From positions 14,392,501 to 14,456,500 of the forward strand of contig BSQZ01000005.1 of assembly GCA_033239005.1 (NCBI GenBank): a DNA stretch of 64,000 nucleotides, given 5' to 3'. Both the position numbers and the translations under genes were made by a program. Of this stretch, positions 58,735 through 64,000 are shown in pieces (position 1 is the first letter of the stretch; each line of letters starts with the position of its first letter). This stretch comes from Lamellibrachia satsuma. Taxonomy: Eukaryota; Annelida; Polychaeta; Sabellida; Siboglinidae. The notes under the pieces are model-generated. The model saw only the letters and a list, made by a program, of their open reading frames with translations. It did no database searches and was not told the DNA's origin.

Positions 58735-59335
58735 ATGATGATCCTTCAAATACCTAGGTAGCACCACCAACGAGCAGGGAAATAATTATTATGGGAGGAA
58801 GAGATTAACAACCGGATTGCCAAGTACAGCCAGAATGTAGGATGTATTTACGGACTGTTGAAAGACAAACGAGTGCCTAAGAACGCCAAACAGATCATGC
58901 ACACACCATTTTAAGACATATTCCCTTCATTGACAGTGAACGTTGGACCTTGACAAAAGGCTTGAAAGTCGAAGAACAGCAGCATAAGTCGTACGAATGA
59001 TCCAGGGCGCCACCAAGTGGGACACAAGGGAAATAGTAATCTCTACAGGGAGAGCAAGATTGCTCCAATTGTGTAAGTGATCAAGATGACTAAATCGGGA
59101 TGGTTTGGTCACGTGATGCGACGATGATTCTGTCATAAAAGTGGCCCTAAGCGTGAAGATGACGGGAAAGAGACCGAGAGGACGCCCCAGGTTACGTTGG
59201 ATCAACCACACCAGTAGCCACCTGGAGGGAAATAACACCAGCCTCGATGACGTAATAAGAACAGAACGTTACAAGAATCGTAGAGGATGGAGGAGGTTGA
59301 TTTCTTACCACATTGACAGGAGTTCTAGTGTCACT
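58735..59335 (+). pseudogene. RTE-like LINE C-terminal relic
   Basis: Heavily frameshifted 3' end of a non-LTR reverse transcriptase: FKYLGSTTNEQGN, EEEINNRIAKYSQNVGCIYG, LLKDKRVPKNAKQI, SGWFGHVMRR, GKRPRGRPRLRWINH and RTERYKNRRGWRRL in that order across frames. The YLGS, GHVMR and GRPR.RW blocks identify it. No catalytic palm remains. Sequence differs from the 1790 family. Confidence 0.8.
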
Positions 59336-59375
59336 TCATTTCCTAACTGGGGCATGGTAAGCAGGTGAGCCTATT

Positions 59376-59521
<146 letters not shown>

Positions 59522-59524
59522 TAA

Positions 59525-62170
59525 AATACTGGCTAAATCGTCCGTGTAACATCATTAGTTGGTAAGGTTAGCCTCCTCCCCCGCCTCGCGACATTTAGTT
59601 GGCCTCGAAAAACATGCTGCTTCCGCCGCCCACGCGGCACGACTCGACAATGACCACTCTACCCCCAGCAGGGAGGCTCGTCTGTCCGCCACACGTGCAT
59701 GTCGGCCAGCTACGCTGTACAATGTTCATAAATATGTATGAAAATCCGATCTGCATAAAGAAATATTACTTACACGACGACGACGTAGATACTGTATTAA
59801 TAAATGGCTAAGATCATTGTGTGGTCATGTGCGTCCGGCTGCGTACAGACTGACCGCTGTTGTTGTGTGTCCGGTCAAGCCACGATATAGGCTCCGATCT
59901 CTGTTGTTGGACGTTAGGGTAGGGTGGGGTGAGGAGGGGAAATCCTGTGTAGGAAAGAATCCTGTCGGTAAATATCGGACATGTGTTATGAATGATCTAG
60001 TTCATTATCCTAGGTGCATACTGTGTGTTGAAATTGTTGCGTGCCAAGTCTTGGAATGAAAAACGTTGCAGCCATTTTAGCGGAGGTTTCTACGGTGGGA
60101 TAAAAAGCCTACCCACGGGACAAGAAGCCCACCCACGGGACAACAAGCCCACCCACGGGACAACAAGCCCCGGCTTGGCGTTTGCAATATCATACAATTT
60201 CCTTATTTGAATATATTTGTTCATATATCGCCCACAGCTGATGTATTTATACGACTACTATAGTCTATTAGCTGTTGTAGACATTTACTTGTGTCTCCAG
60301 TTTCCAGTCGTTATTCTACACAGACCCATTTTGGTAAGGACCATTTTTATCATTATGAAGGTCAAACTTTAATGTGAATAGCTTGCCGCGTGTGTTGCTT
60401 CTGTTGCACCAGGATGACATATGGCCCCATCTGGCTGTCTCGAAATACTTCGAAATATTTTTTCGAGCCTTGTGGCTAGATGGAGGGGTGTAATTTCTGG
60501 CATATGGGCGTCTTGGATACTAGAATAATATTCCGAAACACAAATGCTGTCCAGTATACGAGTCGTCCAGTATTGGGGGCACGCAACTCTAGTCACCGTG
60601 GACAGAGTGGTCAGTTCTGACCGATTCAAATGTCCACTGATGAAAGACGTCTGCGGTTTTCTATGTGAGAGTAATCGATGGTAACGATGGAAAATATAAC
60701 TCGAGTGAAGTGTGTTGATTTAACAAGACAGACGCGTGTGCACCAGCCGCGTTCACAGTGTTTAAACACGGTCAGAGGTCTACCTTATTTGTCAAGTCTC
60801 ACAGTTTGCCAAGTACTGTTGATCGGTTTCATATTCTTGTTATCAACAGCTACACTCCCAGTATAATGATAATTACATAATTATTTGTGACAACCAAAAT
60901 GTTTACTCACTCAGTGACATGTTGACAGTTTGTCGTCGATCAAACTGGTGGTTTTGACCACCATATGACAGTGTACCTCGCAGCGTAGAATGAGCTTATG
61001 TATACCGAAACATCGATTTTCGCGTTGACATAAATGTGGAAGTAATTCAAAATCCTAACCGTGACTTGCAACTACTTCAAAGAGTACGGATAAAGCTGTC
61101 ATGGATTAAAACGTGTTCTAAGCAAATTTCTGCTTGTCGCTATATTTCACAGAAGAGAAGTTGTGGTTTTGGCGCGGTGAGACCAAGTTAGCAGCCGTCG
61201 CAGATCGAGATTAATTATTAACCAGCCTGGCACGCGTGTACAGACCGTCAGAACATCGCAGGCACCGGTGGTGTCTTAGTGTCTGCTTTCAATGACGGTA
61301 AACAAGTTTGACGCAATCGGAAAAAGGAATCTGTGCAGAAAACTTTTTGCGTACATGGCCGCCCACGCGGCGTCTACCCGCACTCATGTCCGGGGCACAT
61401 TGGCTGTACATGATGTGTATAGCAGTCTCCACGTCGCCTATCGCATCAGCCACAATTCCACGCCATCTCAGCCAACACAACTTGTCTCTGATTTATTCAC
61501 ACGTCGCTGTCTGTCACGGATTAAAACACGGATATGTTTGACTATGCATCGTTTAGTTGACTTTGCACACAACTTTATAAAACGTATAATTTCTACTAAA
61601 CGCATATGTCAATATTATAATATTAACTAGGCATCTCATACGTTATGCGACAGACGATATCTTAATATATTTAATTTGGAATAACTGTCTTCCGTGATCA
61701 GCATTTTAATCAAACGAGTGGGTATTTTAATTAATACTACTACTACTAATAATAATAATAACAGTAATATCGGCTGTGTGCATCGAAGTTGCATATGTTA
61801 TGAATTCTGAGCAGTAAAAATAACTCGTTACACGGAACTTTGCGTAGCCCGAGCTGGTTACGTTTGGTCGACGTTATGACCAGGTGGCAGGTGGCCGGTC
61901 TGTGAGGCGTGTCGGCCGGCCAGGCGCGACGCTGGTATGGCAAGCAGACGTCGCGAGCGTGTTCCGCTCCGCGCGTGCCGCCATACCTCCGTGGCAGGAC
62001 ATAGGCGCGATCCATCAGGCCCGAGCCTGCGTCAAACCACGCCGGCATTCAGGCACGCCTGTTAATATGCAGGAATTTATAAGCTGTGGTCCCGGGAAGG
62101 TGGTGAGGCAGGCGGACTGGGTGAGTGGTGTTGGTGGCTTCATTCACCCGAGGGTGCGAACATGACGCCT
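59525..62170. other. No recognisable gene; one short array
   Basis: Competing short ORFs, the longest at 61292-61630 plus (112 residues) with no known motif. At 60103-60175 three to four 20-bp units CCCACCCACGGGACAACAAG. CpG content rises at 61860-62050. Confidence 0.4.
60103..60175 (+). repeat. 20-bp array (CCCACCCACGGGACAACAAG)
   Basis: Three and a half units. Confidence 0.92.
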
Positions 62171-62175
62171 GCAGG

Positions 62176-62284
62176 AACACGGGCCCCGTCCCACAAACAC
62201 GGGGCCCGTCCCACAAACAAGGGCCCCGTCCCACAAACACGGGGCCCGTCCCACAAACACGGGACCCGTCCCACAAACACGAGG
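62176..62284 (+). repeat. 20-bp array (ACACGGGGCCCGTCCCACAA)
   Basis: Five units, each with the palindrome GGGCCC or GGACCC. Confidence 0.94.
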
Positions 62285-62559
62285 AGCTCATAAGTTATAA
62301 GCTGATTCCACCAAAACCAACATTACCACATTATGCGTAATTGTTATAAATGTTTGTTCCACGAGTTTCTTCATTAGCATTAATAGTTACAAAATCAATG
62401 GTCGTTATACTTTACTAGCGTACTTTCAGACATAAAACCTGCTTTCGTACCAGTTAAAGTAAAACATGGTGTGTAAAATATGTTAATGCGTCACTGGCCA
62501 GTGCTCGGAAACAAGTCTCCGTCAATCTATATATTATGCATGTATATGCGCACGCGTGT

Positions 62560-62635
62560 GTGTGTGTGTGCACGTGCGTGCGTGCGTGTGTGAGTGCGTG
62601 CGTGCGAGTGTTAGTGGGTGCACGCGCGTGCGCTA
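62560..62635 (+). repeat. (TG)n/(GTGC)n degenerate microsatellite
   Basis: TGTGTGTGTGTGCACGTGCG followed by degenerate GTGCGTGCG units. Confidence 0.85.
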
Positions 62636-62710
62636 ATGCGTATACGTACATGTATGTATAATATGTATCGTTGAAATCAAATATAACTCCATTCAACTTC
62701 TGTCCAGTGT

Positions 62711-62766
62711 GCTATTCCACCATGTATAGCTATTCCACCATGTATAGCTATTCCACCATGTATAGC
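62711..62766 (+). repeat. 18-bp array (GCTATTCCACCATGTATA)
   Basis: Three perfect units. Confidence 0.95.
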
Positions 62767-62769
62767 ATA

Positions 62770-63290
62770 GAATAATGTGAAATTTCGGTATAGGCCCAAA
62801 TAACACAACTGCATCCTTGACACTTTGGATATATACATCAGACTTTCAGTATGGTTCAGTTGATGCAAAATTCCTCGTTTTACAAGGTTTCAATGGTCGC
62901 TTTTTATTGTTGCTACATCCTGGCTCTGTATGCCGCGTTCAATGACTGGTAATGCGAAGAAAGTTATTATTGTCAGTAGATATTTTGCAGAATTGTTTTC
63001 ATGTAAGCAAATACTCTTCAATAATGACTGTGCTGTACCCGGTGATGTCTTGAGAACTACTGTGTTGGCGGTATCGTGTCGAGTGTCACTTGTGAATTCA
63101 CAACATTGAAGCAATCTTCGACGAACTGTGTGAATGATACGTTGTTGTAGAGCGATCACACGAGCATCTGCTTATCGTGCAACCTGAAGCAACGACTTGT
63201 CATCCCGAGTAATCGGGGAAATCGTTGTTCTGTTGAAATAAAATACATCGATCTAGAACCTAGCCACGATCTTCGACGAATATAAATTGT
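62770..63290. other. No recognisable gene
   Basis: ORFs under 90 residues; nothing recognised. Confidence 0.4.
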
Positions 63291-63295
63291 TGCGC

Positions 63296-63394
63296 AGTCA
63301 CTATTAAAGCCACTATTAAACGCAGTCACTATTAAAGTCACTATTAAACGCAGTCACTATTAAAGTCACTATTAAACGCAGTCACTATTAAAGC
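63296..63394 (+). repeat. 28-bp array (CGCAGTCACTATTAAAGTCA ...)
   Basis: Three to four units, each itself made of two CACTATTAAA halves. Confidence 0.94.
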
Positions 63395-63622
63395 TAACGC
63401 CGGATAAAGACATAAAACAACATAATTTAACAACACAAACCTTATGTCATGCTGTTCAACGTATAACTAATGTTATTTCCACACAACCGATTACTTTTTC
63501 CAGAAAAGAAACCTATCAACGGCGCTACACATTATTTGTACTGGTCGGGTAATGTTACATTTGACCATGTGTATCGCTAACATGTAGAGTTTGACCACCA
63601 CGGTGTCCGAATTTCGATATAG

Positions 63623-63725
63623 TAATAATAATAATAATAATAATAATGTTTATTGTTTCAAATAACATTAGTTCATATACATACACTTAATCAGCCGATC
63701 AACTATTAAGCACATTTAAGACATT
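63623..63725 (-). repeat. Retroposon tail with (ATT)n
   Basis: On the minus strand AATAAACATT is followed by about eight ATT units, the form of a LINE/SINE 3' end. No coding part is visible in the remaining sequence. Confidence 0.4.
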
Positions 63726-63805
63726 GGAAGAGAAGCAAATTGCTTATGTTTCCTTTTTCAATTATAAATGAAATATATTATGTGCCACGATGTCTATTCT
63801 TTGTT

Positions 63806-63880
63806 AAAAAAAATCAGTAAGTGAAATTATTCACATGTGAAACAAAATCAATAAGTGAAATTATTCACATGTGAATTATA
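63806..63880 (+). repeat. 33-bp tandem duplication with TTCACATGTGAA palindrome
   Basis: AATCAGTAAGTGAAATTATT and CACATGTGAAACAAA are repeated once, the second copy with AATAAG. Confidence 0.85.
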
Positions 63881-64000
63881 GTAGACCAGTGTACAGCAGC
63901 TACTGTTGGAATATTAACTTTGCTGTACACGTAGAAAATATAATACTAAGTTAACCAATAGTTATTCACAAATGATTTCTAATACAAGTATACCACAATT

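Overview
The window looks like intergenic DNA from a metazoan nuclear genome, probably an aquatic invertebrate. The reasons are eukaryotic tRNA-Pro and tRNA-Leu(CAG) genes with Pol III T-run terminators, relics of several animal-type non-LTR retrotransposons (CR1/L2-like and RTE-like) and a Ty3/Gypsy fragment, very long (TA)n tracts, and no operon-like gene layout. I cannot name the species. No complete host protein-coding gene could be supported. Many long ORFs are read-through of tandem repeats whose period is a multiple of 3, or which happen to lack stops in every frame.

Layout. 1-2.7 kb: a pile-up of broken retroelement pieces (Gypsy reverse transcriptase, two RTE-like C-termini, and a minus-strand ORF of an unnamed repeat-borne family). 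2.7-15 kb: a repeat-embedded tRNA cluster with nine tRNA-Pro-like copies (anticodons AGG, UGG and CGG all present) and three tRNA-Leu-like copies, carried on dispersed, often inverted repeat units that also hold a 36-bp minisatellite. A CR1-like relic interrupts the cluster at 12.4-13.5 kb. 15.2-18.4 kb: a candidate inverted-repeat DNA element with a nested LINE, then a second CR1-like relic. 18.4-20.4 kb: a 2-kb, 21-bp satellite with higher-order structure. 24.9-29.4 kb: one L2/CR1-like LINE relic (endonuclease to reverse transcriptase) broken up by four internal tandem arrays of different period, with a fifth at its 3' edge. 29.7 kb: a frameshifted chromodomain exon. 32.5-34.6 kb: the longest CR1-like relic. 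38.1-40.9 kb: a minisatellite field with a LINE inserted in it. 45.7-46.7 kb and 56.2-57.9 kb: two more candidate inverted-repeat elements. 43.6-44.2, 47.0-48.1 and 54.4-55.3 kb: CpG-rich stretches with TGACGTCA (CRE-type) sites that may be promoters of genes outside or not recognisable here. 58.7-59.3 kb: a last RTE-like tail.

The main theme is tandem-repeat birth inside mobile-element sequence. In two of three CR1-like copies a long (TA)n tract sits at exactly the same place, the codons for the reverse-transcriptase YIND motif. In the L2-like relic, arrays of 21, 33, 61, 50 and 19 bp lie within or beside the element. A tRNA-Leu copy stops inside its 3' half where a (CT)n tract begins nearby. 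I found no convincing new defence, metabolic or signalling system. The items worth checking are the tRNA-bearing repeat units, the site-specific (TA)n expansion, the 483-bp higher-order satellite, the GGGGYAAGACGG-bearing elements and the chromodomain exon.
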